Assembly (NCBI GenBank): GCA_964446935.1
Contig: CAYUQI010000002.1
Span: 27,690 to 91,689 of the forward strand
Origin: UASB124 sp964446935
GTDB lineage: Bacteria; Babelota; Babeliae; Babelales; RVW-14
Reading direction: 5' to 3'
Length of the DNA stretch: 64,000 nucleotides
The stretch's first letter is position 1, and the number at the start of each line of letters is the position of its first letter. Of this stretch, positions 25,834-35,262 are shown piece by piece. The notes beneath the pieces are model-generated. The model did no database searches, was not told where the DNA came from, and was given only the letters and a program-made list of their open reading frames with translations. A program made the translations under genes and the position numbers.

Positions 25834-26613
25834 TTAACGAGCTTTTATTCTATATTTTACTATTTTTTCCAATTCTTGAAAGTCTAAACTTGCACCACCT
25901 ATCAAAAAGCCGTTGATATGCTTATTATCATTAAATAAATCGAGATTATTACTGGTCACACTGCCTCCATAAATAAGAAAAGGGGTGAGGTTGGGAAGGT
26001 GCTTTGAGAGATAGGATGAAATCCATGCAAAAACTGTTTCCAAATGATTGGTGGTGGGAACCTGCCCACTTCCAATTGCCCATACAGGTTCATAGGCAAT
26101 AAGAAACGTTTTATTATCCATTTGTGCTTGCTGTTGGTTCAATGCTTGGACGATAGGCGCTAATTGTGCTTCGAGGATTAGCAGCGTTTTCCCTTGCGTA
26201 TTCTCTTCTTGGCTTTCTCCAATGCATATAATGGGTGATAGGTTAGCGGTGATGAGTTGAATGCATTTGTTAGCAATATCTTGATTAGTTTCATGGTTGA
26301 AGCGTCTTCGTTCACTATGGCCGATTATACAGTATTGTGCGCCTGCTGAACCGAGGTGCGAAGCTGAGATTTGACCGGTGAAAGCTCCTTTGTGATGATC
26401 AGAACAGTCCTGCGCCCCTATGGCCAGGGGGGTATCCTTGAAGATGGTGGCTAATGGATAGATGGCGGGGGCTGATGGGCACATAATAATGGAGATAAGT
26501 GGTTGTTTGCTTAAGGCTATAAGGTTGTCAAAGTGCTTAGCGACGAAATCTGTTGTTTCATCAAATGCCCAATACATTTTCCAATTTGTAATGTAAAAGT
26601 ACCGTCTATTCAT
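25834..26613 (-). CDS. tpiA: Triosephosphate isomerase
   Basis: Interconverts dihydroxyacetone phosphate and glyceraldehyde 3-phosphate. The 259-residue barrel has the catalytic residues: Lys12 in NWKMYW, the His of IIGHSERR, and the Glu of AYEPVWAIGSG, plus the phosphate-binding YGGSV and IGGAS loops. Length is standard. It is the first gene of the long minus-strand run and sits 96 bases upstream of secG. It complements the class I aldolase and PEP synthase elsewhere in the window. Confidence 0.97.
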   Translation of the reverse strand: MNRRYFYITNWKMYWAFDETTDFVAKHFDNLIALSKQPLISIIMCPSAPAIYPLATIFKDTPLAIGAQDCSDHHKGAFTGQISASHLGSAGAQYCIIGHSERRRFNHETNQDIANKCIQLITANLSPIICIGESQEENTQGKTLLILEAQLAPIVQALNQQQAQMDNKTFLIAYEPVWAIGSGQVPTTNHLETVFAWISSYLSKHLPNLTPFLIYGGSVTSNNLDLFNDNKHINGFLIGGASLDFQELEKIVKYRIKAR

Positions 26614-26746
26614 TCTACTTTACCCTTCTGTTCATTGTTTTGCCTTGACTAAACCTTATTTTATCGTATCATCAATCGTATCTTTATATCTTATTTATTA
26701 TCTCATAAATCTTATTTTCATAAAACAATTAGGGAAGATGGTTACT

Positions 26747-28042
26747 ATGAAAATGTTATCAAAAAAAATACTAGGTTTTTTGTTTGCGGTAAGTTCAATA
26801 CTTACGCTATCACTGCAGGCGACGCATAATGTTAGCCGATATTTTCCATTTTTAGAGCGCCCTGAAGATTATGTCATTAAAAATCGTTCTCATTTTACGC
26901 CAACCTTTTTCTATCTTGATGCTACAACGGCATTCAGACGTGGCGGTGGAACAGGCGGCGTTCCTGAGTTGTGGGGTAAGTATGATCTTAAAGATGTTAT
27001 TGCAAGCTTAGAGGCCGTTGACCCAACAGCTGATCCAGTAAGAGATGTGACAGGTGGTGATACCTATAGTAATAAATCGATGCAATTTGGTATACGAGGC
27101 AAGACTCAGGGGGTTGGTGTTGGGCTTGGTTATGAGCATACCTTTAAATGGTTAGGGTTACAGGCTGGGGTATGGATTCCCGTTGTAGCGTTAGGAACAC
27201 AGAGTCGATTCTCATTTAATAGAAATGATTCAGCATCTTTCTTTCGGTATCCAGATAATGAACAAGATCTATCACAAAAAGAGCAAGTTGCCGATAAAAT
27301 ACGTCGTGTAACTCATGACATTATTGGCTTTGAAGAAAATCTTTGGAATAAAACAGGGTTTGGGGATCTTGATGTTCACCTTCGTTGGAACTTGCATTTA
27401 GATCATATTTTTATGATGCGTTCGTTGGATTTTAATGTGCAGGGTGGTGCTATTGTTCCGACTGGTTTCAAATCAGATATGAATATTCCTTGTTCGTTAT
27501 CGATTGGAAGTAATGGGCACTGGGGTTTGTATGGTGACTTGGTGACAGCCTTGGAATTGCGACAAGACTGGACATTTGGACTTATGTTCGGCGGGGTTCA
27601 TTTGTTTCCTCATTCGCGAACGGTGAGAATTCCTGTTGGTAATGAACCAGCAATTTTCAGTTCGTTAGTTGGCCGTGTTCGTATGGAACCAGGGTTTACG
27701 TTTAAATTTTCTCCTTATTTTACATTGAGTAATCTTAGCGATGGACTTGATTTTCAGGCTCGATATACTTATCTGCGTCACAACATGGATCACTGGGAAG
27801 ATGAGCGAAGTGATAAGACGGTGCAGTGTTATTTGGACAAGGGCTCCTTGGTAGGTCAGAAAGAAACATTGTCTAAGTGGCGAGCTCATTATATTACCTT
27901 GCAATTGCTCTATGACACCAAAGAAGCAATGAAACATATGTCACTTACACCAGTGTTTTTTGTTGGATATGACTTTCCATTGAATGGTAACGGGATTGCA
28001 AAAATGCGCCAATTCTACGTTGGCGCTGAATTGCACTTTTAG
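26747..28042 (+). CDS. Outer-membrane beta-barrel protein, function unknown
   Basis: 431 residues from the ATG at 26747, chosen because AGGGAAG lies 9 bases upstream and the protein then opens with a proper signal peptide (KKILGFLFAVSSILTLSLQA). The rest alternates short amphipathic strands and Gly/Asp/Asn-rich turns, and the chain ends in ...FYVGAELHF, the C-terminal aromatic expected of an outer-membrane barrel. No known porin family is recognised. Dependentiae-type genomes carry many such lineage-specific barrels (general inference). It lies 17 bases before mreB on the same strand and may be co-transcribed with it. Confidence 0.65.
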   Translation: MKMLSKKILGFLFAVSSILTLSLQATHNVSRYFPFLERPEDYVIKNRSHFTPTFFYLDATTAFRRGGGTGGVPELWGKYDLKDVIASLEAVDPTADPVRDVTGGDTYSNKSMQFGIRGKTQGVGVGLGYEHTFKWLGLQAGVWIPVVALGTQSRFSFNRNDSASFFRYPDNEQDLSQKEQVADKIRRVTHDIIGFEENLWNKTGFGDLDVHLRWNLHLDHIFMMRSLDFNVQGGAIVPTGFKSDMNIPCSLSIGSNGHWGLYGDLVTALELRQDWTFGLMFGGVHLFPHSRTVRIPVGNEPAIFSSLVGRVRMEPGFTFKFSPYFTLSNLSDGLDFQARYTYLRHNMDHWEDERSDKTVQCYLDKGSLVGQKETLSKWRAHYITLQLLYDTKEAMKHMSLTPVFFVGYDFPLNGNGIAKMRQFYVGAELHF

Positions 28043-28059
28043 CACCTGAAAGGTGTTTC

Positions 28060-29097
28060 ATGAAATTTTGGCCGGCTAAATTATTTAGCGTTTTTTCCAA
28101 CGATATGGCGATCGACTTAGGTACCGCCAACACGGTCATTTATGTTAAAAACCGAGGCGTTGTGTTGGACGAGCCTACTGTTGTTGCTGTTAAAAGTTCT
28201 AGCAACGAGGTTCTTGCGGCTGGTAACAAAGCAAAATGCATGCTTGGAAAAACACCAGAAAGTATTATTGCCTGTCGTCCTATGCGTGATGGCGTTATTG
28301 CAAATTTTGAACTGACAGAAAGCATGTTGCGTTACTTTATTCGTGAGGTTCACAATAATCGCCGCACTATTGTTCGTCCACGTATGATCATTGGGGTACC
28401 GTCTGGTATTACCCAAGTTGAAAGACGTGCAATTGAGGATTCTGCAAAACAGGCTGGGGCTCGTGAAATTTATACTATAATGGAACCAATGGCAGCTGCT
28501 ATTGGTGCCGGATTACCGGTTGAAGAGCCAACGGGCAACATGATTGTTGACATTGGTGGTGGAACAACAGAGGTTGCCATCATCTCGCTTAAAGACGTTG
28601 TCTATTGTAAATCGGTACGTATTGGCGGCGATGAAATGGATCGTGCCATTGTTCAGTATGTAAAACGTAAATACAATCTTTTGATTGGTGAAAAAACCGC
28701 AGAAGATGTCAAAATTAATATTGGTACTGCCATGCTGACTGGTGATGAACGCCTGAGCAATGATGTAAAGGGTCGTGATCTTATTACCGGCGTACCTAAA
28801 ACGATACGCATGACAGATGCTGAGGTATTTGAATCGCTTACCGAACCAATATCAATTATTGTTGATGCTGTTCGCTCTGCATTGGAAAATGCCCCGCCAG
28901 AACTTTCTTCCGATCTTGTTGATCGTGGCATCGTAATGGCCGGAGGGGGCTCGTTGCTTAAGAACCTTGATTCATTACTTTCAAAGGAAACTGGTTTGCC
29001 GGTTAAACGTGCACCAGACCCATTGCTTTGTGTTGTCTTGGGTGCAGGCAAGGTGCTTGATGAAATTGATAACTTCCGAGAAGCATTGATGAAATAA
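28060..29097 (+). CDS. mreB: Rod shape-determining protein MreB
   Basis: 345-residue bacterial actin that forms membrane-bound filaments directing lateral cell-wall synthesis. The actin-fold phosphate loops are intact: DLGTANTVIYVKNRG near the start, DIGGGTTEVAIISL mid-protein, and MAGGGSLLKNLD near the end. Length matches the family. AAAGGTG lies ahead of the ATG. mreC and mreD do not follow; a strong terminator closes the unit. Its presence, with murA, indicates a peptidoglycan-making, shape-controlled cell. Confidence 0.97.
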   Translation: MKFWPAKLFSVFSNDMAIDLGTANTVIYVKNRGVVLDEPTVVAVKSSSNEVLAAGNKAKCMLGKTPESIIACRPMRDGVIANFELTESMLRYFIREVHNNRRTIVRPRMIIGVPSGITQVERRAIEDSAKQAGAREIYTIMEPMAAAIGAGLPVEEPTGNMIVDIGGGTTEVAIISLKDVVYCKSVRIGGDEMDRAIVQYVKRKYNLLIGEKTAEDVKINIGTAMLTGDERLSNDVKGRDLITGVPKTIRMTDAEVFESLTEPISIIVDAVRSALENAPPELSSDLVDRGIVMAGGGSLLKNLDSLLSKETGLPVKRAPDPLLCVVLGAGKVLDEIDNFREALMK

Positions 29098-29104
29098 ATG
29101 TTCT

Positions 29105-29148
29105 AAATAAAAAGAGGGCCGGGGATTTCCCCGGCCCTCTTTTTATTT
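29105..29148. terminator. Bidirectional intrinsic terminator after mreB
   Basis: Perfect 20-bp arms (GC-rich core GAGGGCCGGGG) around the loop ATTT, with A-run and T-run flanks. It serves mreB and the convergent gene at 29168. Confidence 0.93.
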
Positions 29149-29167
29149 GTCATTGAAAGAGATTATT

Positions 29168-29785
29168 TTACAATAGTTTGCTTGCACTTGATAATGGACC
29201 AAATATTTTCTCAAAATCAGATTTCTGAGTTTTTAAGAATCGAGCTTCTTGGATAAAATCTTTGTGCTTTTTAAGGCATGCTTCAAGTTCGGTTAGATCA
29301 TTACAAAGATTATTGATCTTGGTTACAATTTCATGTGCGGCAGTATTGTTTTTCCTTTTTCTGCATAATCGTTTACATGTATGATTGAGTTCTTTTTTGT
29401 ATGTTTTCATGCCTTCAACATATTTATGTAAAGGGACGGTATCGTTACGTTTTTCAAAGTCCTTTTCGTTAATGTATGTAACCAATTGTTCGCGAAGTGC
29501 GACAACGTTATCAGTGGATGCCCGTAACGCTTTGAGTTCGTAATCGTATTCACATTCAATATCAGAGCATAGTTTTTCAGATTGTTGAATGAGGGGATCT
29601 ATTTTTATAACTGCAGGTGTTACTATTTCTTTGTTTAAGGAAAGTGCTACTTCAGTCTTGGAAGGTGTTTGGGTTGTTTTCGTTGGGTTTGCGACAAGAA
29701 TGAGCGCAAAAATAGAGAGTACAATGCAAAGCATGACAAGACGCATGATAAATAGTTCTGTTTTTTTTGAACCAAATAAATTCAT
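29168..29785 (-). CDS. Single-pass membrane protein with helical tail, unknown
   Basis: 205 residues from the ATG at 29785, which is preceded by GGAGG; a longer in-frame start upstream is not needed. After a short FGSKKTE head, one membrane segment (FIMRLVMLCIVLSIFALILVA, about 10-32) is followed by a Lys/Glu/Leu-rich, probably coiled-coil domain with two Cys pairs (EKLCSDIECEY, and CKRLCRKRK). No family recognised. The topology suggests an inner-membrane anchored protein with a periplasmic helical domain, or an uncleaved signal. Convergent with mreB. Confidence 0.55.
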   Translation of the reverse strand: MNLFGSKKTELFIMRLVMLCIVLSIFALILVANPTKTTQTPSKTEVALSLNKEIVTPAVIKIDPLIQQSEKLCSDIECEYDYELKALRASTDNVVALREQLVTYINEKDFEKRNDTVPLHKYVEGMKTYKKELNHTCKRLCRKRKNNTAAHEIVTKINNLCNDLTELEACLKKHKDFIQEARFLKTQKSDFEKIFGPLSSASKLL

Positions 29786-30035
29786 GATAACCTCCATCAG
29801 AATTTGTATGATAAAACTGAAAAAATATAAGTTCATTAGAGTATAAACGATGCAGCTGAAAGGCTCAAAAGCCTCGTTTCAGTCTGAAAAGATGTGTAAA
29901 AATGTGCCTTTTGGACGAAAAAATGAGTGTAAAAGATGAATATCTATTAAATTATTTTTCTATTTATCAATTTTTGCTAGGCTGGTACATGTAAAAATAA
30001 AAATTATAATTCGTGTCTAAATGGAGATTATTGCT

Positions 30036-31484
30036 ATGAAATCGATAAAAATGATTCAGTTTCTGCTGTTGGCTGCATTATCATTTGGTTGTTTCGTCAA
30101 TTCTTTTGCCATGGATGGCAGAGATAATCCACAACAACCGTTGTTAGTTCCAACATTCAGGTTATCTGCTACAGAGCCTTCTTCTTCTACCAGCTTGACG
30201 TTATCTGCCTTATCTTCTCATGATTCATCATCTGTTGTTCCTGTTTCAGCTTCTATAACTTCCGAGGCTCCTGCTATTATACCGTTTGCTATTCTTGAAG
30301 AAGAGGCTGAAGAAGTAGAGACTGATGTTTGTGAGAGTTCATCATCATCATCATCAAATAGTCCGCCCAAAAAATCACAGGGAGTCAAAAGGAATAGACG
30401 GATACATTTTTCCGATTGGACAGTAGATAATTATCAAGAAGCCCCTATTTTCAAGATGTCTTCAGATCTTTTTGTGCATACGCTTTGTACGTATTCTTCT
30501 TTATCTGATGCGGCATGCTTAGCTCGTGTTTGCAAAGTGTTTAATAAGAATGTTCTTACTAGATGTACGTTTGAACCTATTATCATACGAGAGCTTCTTG
30601 AGAAAGAGCCTTCCTCTCTCATGCATAAATTTGTTAAGGCTCTTGCAACCTACAATGTAAGAAAAGATCAAGAAAGTTTTAATCACGTATTTATTCGATT
30701 ATTTCTTCAAAAAGCTATTTTTGAAAACGATCCTCGATTTGGTAAGTTCAGAAGGTATATTTTCCAAAAATTGATGGAACACAGACTATTAATTTTGTTG
30801 GGAAATTACGCAGATATGTTTATTTTTGACGAATCTTTTCGGGGGGCATTGCACCAATCAGCCCCGTTAGCATTACAAACGAAAATGCGTGTTAATTGTT
30901 TGGCGCCTCAGACAATGGCTTATTCAAATATTCTTAATTTAGCTTTACAAACCAAAGATAAAAAGATGTTTGATGATTGGATACAATATGCGCATAGAAT
31001 TATAGATATGCATCGTAAGTCCAAAATATCAAGTTCCCAATGGAATGCCTATTTAGGGCTGTTTAAAACAACATTATTATGTCAAGATAAAAAATGGCGC
31101 AACACCCCTCTACATTGGGCTTGTTGTGCAAAGAATGTTTATGCAATTAAAGCTCTTTTAGAGATCTGCAGCAGCCTTAATCTCGTACATGATGTTGTTG
31201 TGATGATAAATGCTCGTGGAGATACCCCTCTGCATTGTGCTATTAGTCAGATGGATTATGAAGTTGTTTGTATGCTCTTAAAAAAATGGATAACGACATT
31301 CGGTGCCAATGCAAATATCAACATTTTTATGATAAGAAATAATAATAACCGAACTATCCGAGAATTAGCATTTTCTCTTGCTCGTCATGCAAAGGATAAT
31401 TCGATCCGTCATACTTATAAAGAAATAGTTGAGGCTGTTAGCGAGGCACAACAAAATCCAAATGTTTTTTTGGTGTATTATTAA
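30036..31484 (+). CDS. Secreted F-box plus ankyrin-repeat protein
   Basis: 482 residues from the ATG at 30036, which has GGAG upstream. Signal peptide: MIQFLLLAALSFGCFVNSFA. A Ser/Thr/Pro-rich linker with a run of seven Ser follows (to about 125). Residues about 140-175 match an F-box (MSSDLFVHTLCTY, then LSDAACLARVCKVFNK), though Pro is lost from the usual Leu-Pro start. A helical region follows, then two ankyrin repeats near 350-420 (NTPLHWACCAKNVYAIKALLE, shown here as its first part, and DTPLHCAISQMDYEVVCMLL). F-box plus protein-binding repeats is the layout of substrate receptors in eukaryotic SCF ubiquitin ligases, so a host-directed role is inferred. Confidence 0.72.
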   Translation: MKSIKMIQFLLLAALSFGCFVNSFAMDGRDNPQQPLLVPTFRLSATEPSSSTSLTLSALSSHDSSSVVPVSASITSEAPAIIPFAILEEEAEEVETDVCESSSSSSSNSPPKKSQGVKRNRRIHFSDWTVDNYQEAPIFKMSSDLFVHTLCTYSSLSDAACLARVCKVFNKNVLTRCTFEPIIIRELLEKEPSSLMHKFVKALATYNVRKDQESFNHVFIRLFLQKAIFENDPRFGKFRRYIFQKLMEHRLLILLGNYADMFIFDESFRGALHQSAPLALQTKMRVNCLAPQTMAYSNILNLALQTKDKKMFDDWIQYAHRIIDMHRKSKISSSQWNAYLGLFKTTLLCQDKKWRNTPLHWACCAKNVYAIKALLEICSSLNLVHDVVVMINARGDTPLHCAISQMDYEVVCMLLKKWITTFGANANINIFMIRNNNNRTIRELAFSLARHAKDNSIRHTYKEIVEAVSEAQQNPNVFLVYY

Positions 31485-31518
31485 TGTAACAGCCACATTA
31501 TTCTTTTATGCGCGTTTA

Positions 31519-32652
31519 CTATATGTAAATGCGAACGTTATCATGAATACGCAGGCGGCTTGATGGTAAAAATAAGGTGTCTAATGATGATGCACTCCAT
31601 GTCAAAGAGAAACCATCAAGATAGGTGCCACCAGAAATATATCCTGTTCGAGTTGTTGTAACATCAACGGTTCCATCGATAATAATAGTTCCTGTTGAAA
31701 ACGTGAGTGTATTTTGTAAATATTCTTGTGCATAGGGAGGCATAAATTTGGAATCAGGGGTGTTTTTGGTTGACCCTAATGATAACTCACATCCCTTAAG
31801 GTGTAACCGTGAGGTCTTATCATAGAAAAAAATTGTACTATTATTATCAGAGGGGCCATAACTATAAAGGTTCAGAGTGATTCCTTCACCAATGAGAAAT
31901 GTTGTATCTGGATTAATGTAGAAATTGGCATATTCACAGATCACAGTACTTCCAGGGTTCCCGATAATTTTTGTATTTCCTTCTATGAATGCCCATACTT
32001 CGTTGAATTTTAGCGAATCCTTTACATAAAACGTCACATCACGAAATGTTGGGAGACTTGAGACAACAGCAAAGTTGTTTTTGGCAATATTATGAATATT
32101 AAGGTTATTGAAATGATTTGATGAATACACAAGTCCTACAAGAGTGCCAGGGTTAATAAATAAGTGGTTGCCATTACCATTGATAGTTCCATATGCAGAG
32201 AAGGCTATTATAGCTGCCCCGACACTTGAATTGAGACTTGCTCTAAATGTTAAGTCATGTGATAAATTTATATCATATGGGTCGCTCACATTTGGATATC
32301 CATAGGTAAAGCCTGCATCGTTTTGGGTAGGGCCGGAGGTCCAAACACTGTTTTGTCCAAGTGTAAGGGATCTTTCGATGTTTAATCCATGATTATTTTG
32401 AAAATTTATTTCCCCATCAACAGCCTCTGTGATGCTTACGTAAACGTTCTCACCATTGACGGTAAACCCATAGGGGAATTTTACGAATCCTTTGGCATAT
32501 TCATTGTCATGAAAAATATTGTGCCAGGAAACGGTGATGGTTTTCCCAAGGTCTGGGCCGGCTGTTGTATCATACGTGTCAGATAAAAGTGTTGAATGCA
32601 TGCTTATTACTACAAAGAAAAATGGTAAAATAGTTCGCATACAAATACGCAT
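31519..32652 (-). CDS. Secreted beta-helix-like protein, unknown
   Basis: 377 residues with a signal peptide (ILPFFFVVISMHSTLLSDT). The rest is rich in short hydrophobic strands alternating with Asn/Gly/Ser turns (for example LTLGQNSVWTSGP, FSAYGTINGNGNHLFINPG, and INPDTTFLIGEGITLNLYS), as in parallel beta-helix adhesins and polymorphic outer-membrane proteins. No C-terminal autotransporter barrel is visible, so it is probably released or surface-held by other means. AAGGAG precedes the ATG. No enzymatic motif seen. Last gene of a minus-strand run that includes the MerR and biotin genes, though the 29-base gap and different content suggest its own control. Confidence 0.5.
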   Translation of the reverse strand: MRICMRTILPFFFVVISMHSTLLSDTYDTTAGPDLGKTITVSWHNIFHDNEYAKGFVKFPYGFTVNGENVYVSITEAVDGEINFQNNHGLNIERSLTLGQNSVWTSGPTQNDAGFTYGYPNVSDPYDINLSHDLTFRASLNSSVGAAIIAFSAYGTINGNGNHLFINPGTLVGLVYSSNHFNNLNIHNIAKNNFAVVSSLPTFRDVTFYVKDSLKFNEVWAFIEGNTKIIGNPGSTVICEYANFYINPDTTFLIGEGITLNLYSYGPSDNNSTIFFYDKTSRLHLKGCELSLGSTKNTPDSKFMPPYAQEYLQNTLTFSTGTIIIDGTVDVTTTRTGYISGGTYLDGFSLTWSASSLDTLFLPSSRLRIHDNVRIYI

Positions 32653-32681
32653 TGAGGGCTCCTTTTTGATGACGAATCTTT

Positions 32682-33194
32682 TTATTGATTAAGCATCTTT
32701 TTGAAATGTGCCAGTTGTTCTTTTAATGACTGTAATTGCTCAAAAACAAGTGAGCAACTACATGGTTCCTTAGTCGCTGGGGTCACAGCAATCCCCGCTG
32801 TTTGGTCTTGACTTACCTCGGCTTCGTTCGTTTTGGTTCCTGCATCAGAAAGTATCTCTGCTACAGGGTCCTCAACAGCCTGCATGGTAGGTGTTTGTAT
32901 TTGTTCTTGCGGTAAAACCTCTTGAGCTGGCGCTTCGTGGGAGTGTGTAAGTGACTCAAGCTGTTTTTTTGCTCCCGCTATTGTGAACCCTTTTGCGTAA
33001 AGAAGATCCTTAATAAGAAGGAATTTTTTGAGGTCTTCGGTGGTATAAAAACGCTGACCGCCTTGTGACCGGTCTGATTGAATATCGAATTCCTTTTCCC
33101 AAAATCGAATAACAAATTTTTTAACTTTAAGTTCGTCTGCCAAATCGCCAATTCTAAACTGTTTTTTGCTCATGGGTACTTTTTGTGATTGCAT
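32682..33194 (-). CDS. MerR-family transcriptional regulator
   Basis: 170 residues from the ATG at 33194, chosen because GGAGAGGAAG lies directly upstream. Winged helix-turn-helix at about 8-75: FRIGDLADELKVKKFVIRFW, then GGQRFYTTEDLKKFLLI, then KGFTIAGAKKQLES, the MerR DNA-binding layout. The middle is low complexity (Ala/Gln/Glu/Thr) and the end is a short helix with a CSCSLVFEQLQSLKEQL heptad that may dimerise. No effector-binding domain is recognisable. Its start overlaps the biotinyl-protein gene by 41 bases, so it is expressed with the carboxylase genes and may regulate them (inference). Confidence 0.82.
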   Translation of the reverse strand: MQSQKVPMSKKQFRIGDLADELKVKKFVIRFWEKEFDIQSDRSQGGQRFYTTEDLKKFLLIKDLLYAKGFTIAGAKKQLESLTHSHEAPAQEVLPQEQIQTPTMQAVEDPVAEILSDAGTKTNEAEVSQDQTAGIAVTPATKEPCSCSLVFEQLQSLKEQLAHFKKMLNQ

Positions 33195-33768
33195 CTTCCT
33201 CTCCTTTTTTTTCCAATTCAATCAGGATTTGGTTTTGTTGTACCACATTTCCCTCGTTAATGAGAATAGTTTTAATAAATCCGCTTATGGACGAGCAAAT
33301 TTCATTTTCCATTTTCATTGATTCAATAAGAACCAGCAGTTGTCCTTGCGTTACACGTTGTCCCGGCTGGGCTAATACACGTATGATGCGTCCAGATAAG
33401 GGGCTCTTAATGGTGTCTGTAGATGATTGTTGTCTGTTCTGATTAAGTAAGGATTGTTGTGGTATAGGTAGCGTTGATGCAATTACGGATTTGTGCGGGT
33501 AGATGATGATAGGTTGTTGCATGGTATGCAATTGTACTGAAATTTTTTTTGATGAATCACTTTGTTTGATATCGATAGAGGCTTGGTGGATTTTTCCATC
33601 GATTTCTAGATAAACGGTATTGTTGGTGCGATCAATAGTATGGGCAGTGACCTTGAGTATTGTTGAAAGAAGCGCATTGCTCGTAACGGTAACATGTACT
33701 GTTTGATTATGATATGTCGTTTGATACGAGTACTCTTTGCCATTGATAGTATATTTTTTTATTGCCAT
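33154..33768 (-). CDS. Biotinyl-domain (BCCP-like) protein
   Basis: 204 residues from the ATG at 33768, with GGAAGGA 6 bases upstream. The C-terminal 75 residues form a biotinyl domain: KSPLSGRIIRVLAQPGQRVT, then the biotin attachment site ESMKMENEI (Lys between two Met), then GNVVQQNQILIEL. The N-terminal part resembles the linker region of acyl-CoA carboxylase alpha chains. It accepts carboxyl groups from the adjacent biotin carboxylase (10-base gene overlap). This split alpha subunit would need a carboxyltransferase, which is not in the window. Confidence 0.88.
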   Translation of the reverse strand: MAIKKYTINGKEYSYQTTYHNQTVHVTVTSNALLSTILKVTAHTIDRTNNTVYLEIDGKIHQASIDIKQSDSSKKISVQLHTMQQPIIIYPHKSVIASTLPIPQQSLLNQNRQQSSTDTIKSPLSGRIIRVLAQPGQRVTQGQLLVLIESMKMENEICSSISGFIKTILINEGNVVQQNQILIELEKKGEEDAITKSTHEQKTV

Positions 33769-35240
33769 TGTTGGTCCTTCCAACGGCGCACAGTGTTGGC
33801 TGGTTTTTGCGACTGATGTAGCTGTTGGCCTTGCTCGAATAGAAGGGCTGCAAGTCCTGCAATGATTTCTTGGTGGTTCGATGGCGGTTCGTTTTTGGGT
33901 TGGGGGACTACTTCCTTGTTTGCAATTGATTGAATATGGAATGTTCCGTTGGTAAACATTTCTGAAGTAAGTAGTTGGTGTAAAAACTCTTTATTGGTTA
34001 CGATGCCATGAATGACACATTGCTGCAGAAAAGATGCAAGTTGCAGACAACAAGTGCGTCGCGTTGGCGCCCAGCTAATGAATTTGGCAATCATAGGATC
34101 AAACAAAGCTGTTATCTCAGTGCCTTTCTTTAAATCACTCTCAACCCGAATATTCGGTTGCTGAGGTATCCATACATGGTTAATGATACCTGTTGATGGT
34201 AAAAAATTGTTAGCAGGATCTTCCGCATACAGTCGACATTCAATGGCGTGACCATGTGATATGACATCCGTTTGTTTGAGGGGGAGTTGTTTGTGTACCG
34301 CTATATGAAGCTGCACGGCAACCAAATCGATTCCTGTTATCATTTCAGTGACGGTATGTTCAACCTGCAGACGTGGATTCATCTCAAGAAAGTAAAAATC
34401 ATTCGTTGGGGTTACCAAGAATTCAACAGTTCCAATGCTATTATATGCAGTTATTTGTACAACACGCAGTGCTGTTTGGTAGATAGTGTTGAGTATGGCT
34501 GGTGGTACAAAAAGACATTGCGATTCTTCGATAATTTTTTGATGACGACGTTGTAAAGAACAATCTCGCTCGAATAGGTGAATAGCATTTTGCCCATCTC
34601 CTGCAACTTGAATTTCAATATGTCGTGCGTCTTGAATGTATTTTTCAACCAGAATTGTGGTATTGCCAGTGAGCCTGCTTGATTCACTCAGAACGGTTGT
34701 AATTGCTTGCAAGAAATCTTGCTCAGAATGTACCTTGCGCACTGCCTTACCGCCGCCACTCGTTGGGTCTTTAATGATTAATGGAAAGCCGAGCGCTGTT
34801 GCCTGATGCCTGGCAGTATCAAGGTGCTCTGTATTATTGATGACAAACCCGGGAACAACCGGAATGCCTGACTGTTGTAAGGTCGTGCGCGCGGTTATTT
34901 TATTGGCCATTAAAGACAGAATATTGGGTTGGGGGCCTATCCATAGGAGTCCTGCGTTTATCACTTTTTGCGCAAATGAGGCATTTTCAGATAAGAAACC
35001 ATAACCTGGTAGGATGGCATCAACATTTGCCTTAGTGGCAATTTCAATGATTTCATCTGCATTGAGGTAGGCAGTATATCCTGATCCAGAGAGTGCATAT
35101 GCTTCAGTCGCATTGTAGACATACGAAGCGAACTTATCCTCAGGGCTGTAAATAGCAACCGTGGCAATACCCTGAGTATGGCACGTTGCTTGCAAACGCA
35201 GTGCTATTTCAGATCGATTAGCAATAAGAATTTTTTTCAC
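33759..35240 (-). CDS. accC: Biotin carboxylase
   Basis: 493-residue ATP-grasp enzyme that carboxylates biotin with bicarbonate and ATP. It starts KKILIANRSEIALRLQATC (biotin carboxylase N-domain; the usual Gly of NRGEIA is Ser) and has the Gly-rich ATP loop SGGGKAVRKV, FERDCSLQRRHQKIIEESQ, and the catalytic FLEMNPRLQVEHTVTE. Length is somewhat over the 450 of AccC because of a C-terminal Pro/Gln-rich tail. It could serve acetyl-CoA or another acyl-CoA carboxylase, or a pyruvate/oxaloacetate system; the missing carboxyltransferase leaves this open. Confidence 0.92.
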   Translation of the reverse strand: MKKILIANRSEIALRLQATCHTQGIATVAIYSPEDKFASYVYNATEAYALSGSGYTAYLNADEIIEIATKANVDAILPGYGFLSENASFAQKVINAGLLWIGPQPNILSLMANKITARTTLQQSGIPVVPGFVINNTEHLDTARHQATALGFPLIIKDPTSGGGKAVRKVHSEQDFLQAITTVLSESSRLTGNTTILVEKYIQDARHIEIQVAGDGQNAIHLFERDCSLQRRHQKIIEESQCLFVPPAILNTIYQTALRVVQITAYNSIGTVEFLVTPTNDFYFLEMNPRLQVEHTVTEMITGIDLVAVQLHIAVHKQLPLKQTDVISHGHAIECRLYAEDPANNFLPSTGIINHVWIPQQPNIRVESDLKKGTEITALFDPMIAKFISWAPTRRTCCLQLASFLQQCVIHGIVTNKEFLHQLLTSEMFTNGTFHIQSIANKEVVPQPKNEPPSNHQEIIAGLAALLFEQGQQLHQSQKPANTVRRWKDQQWQ

Positions 35241-35262
35241 AGGTCCCGCCCCTTATATGGTA

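Noticed and set aside
28653..29051. 132-codon minus-strand frame within mreB
   Set aside because: mreB is conserved on the other strand throughout; no independent evidence.
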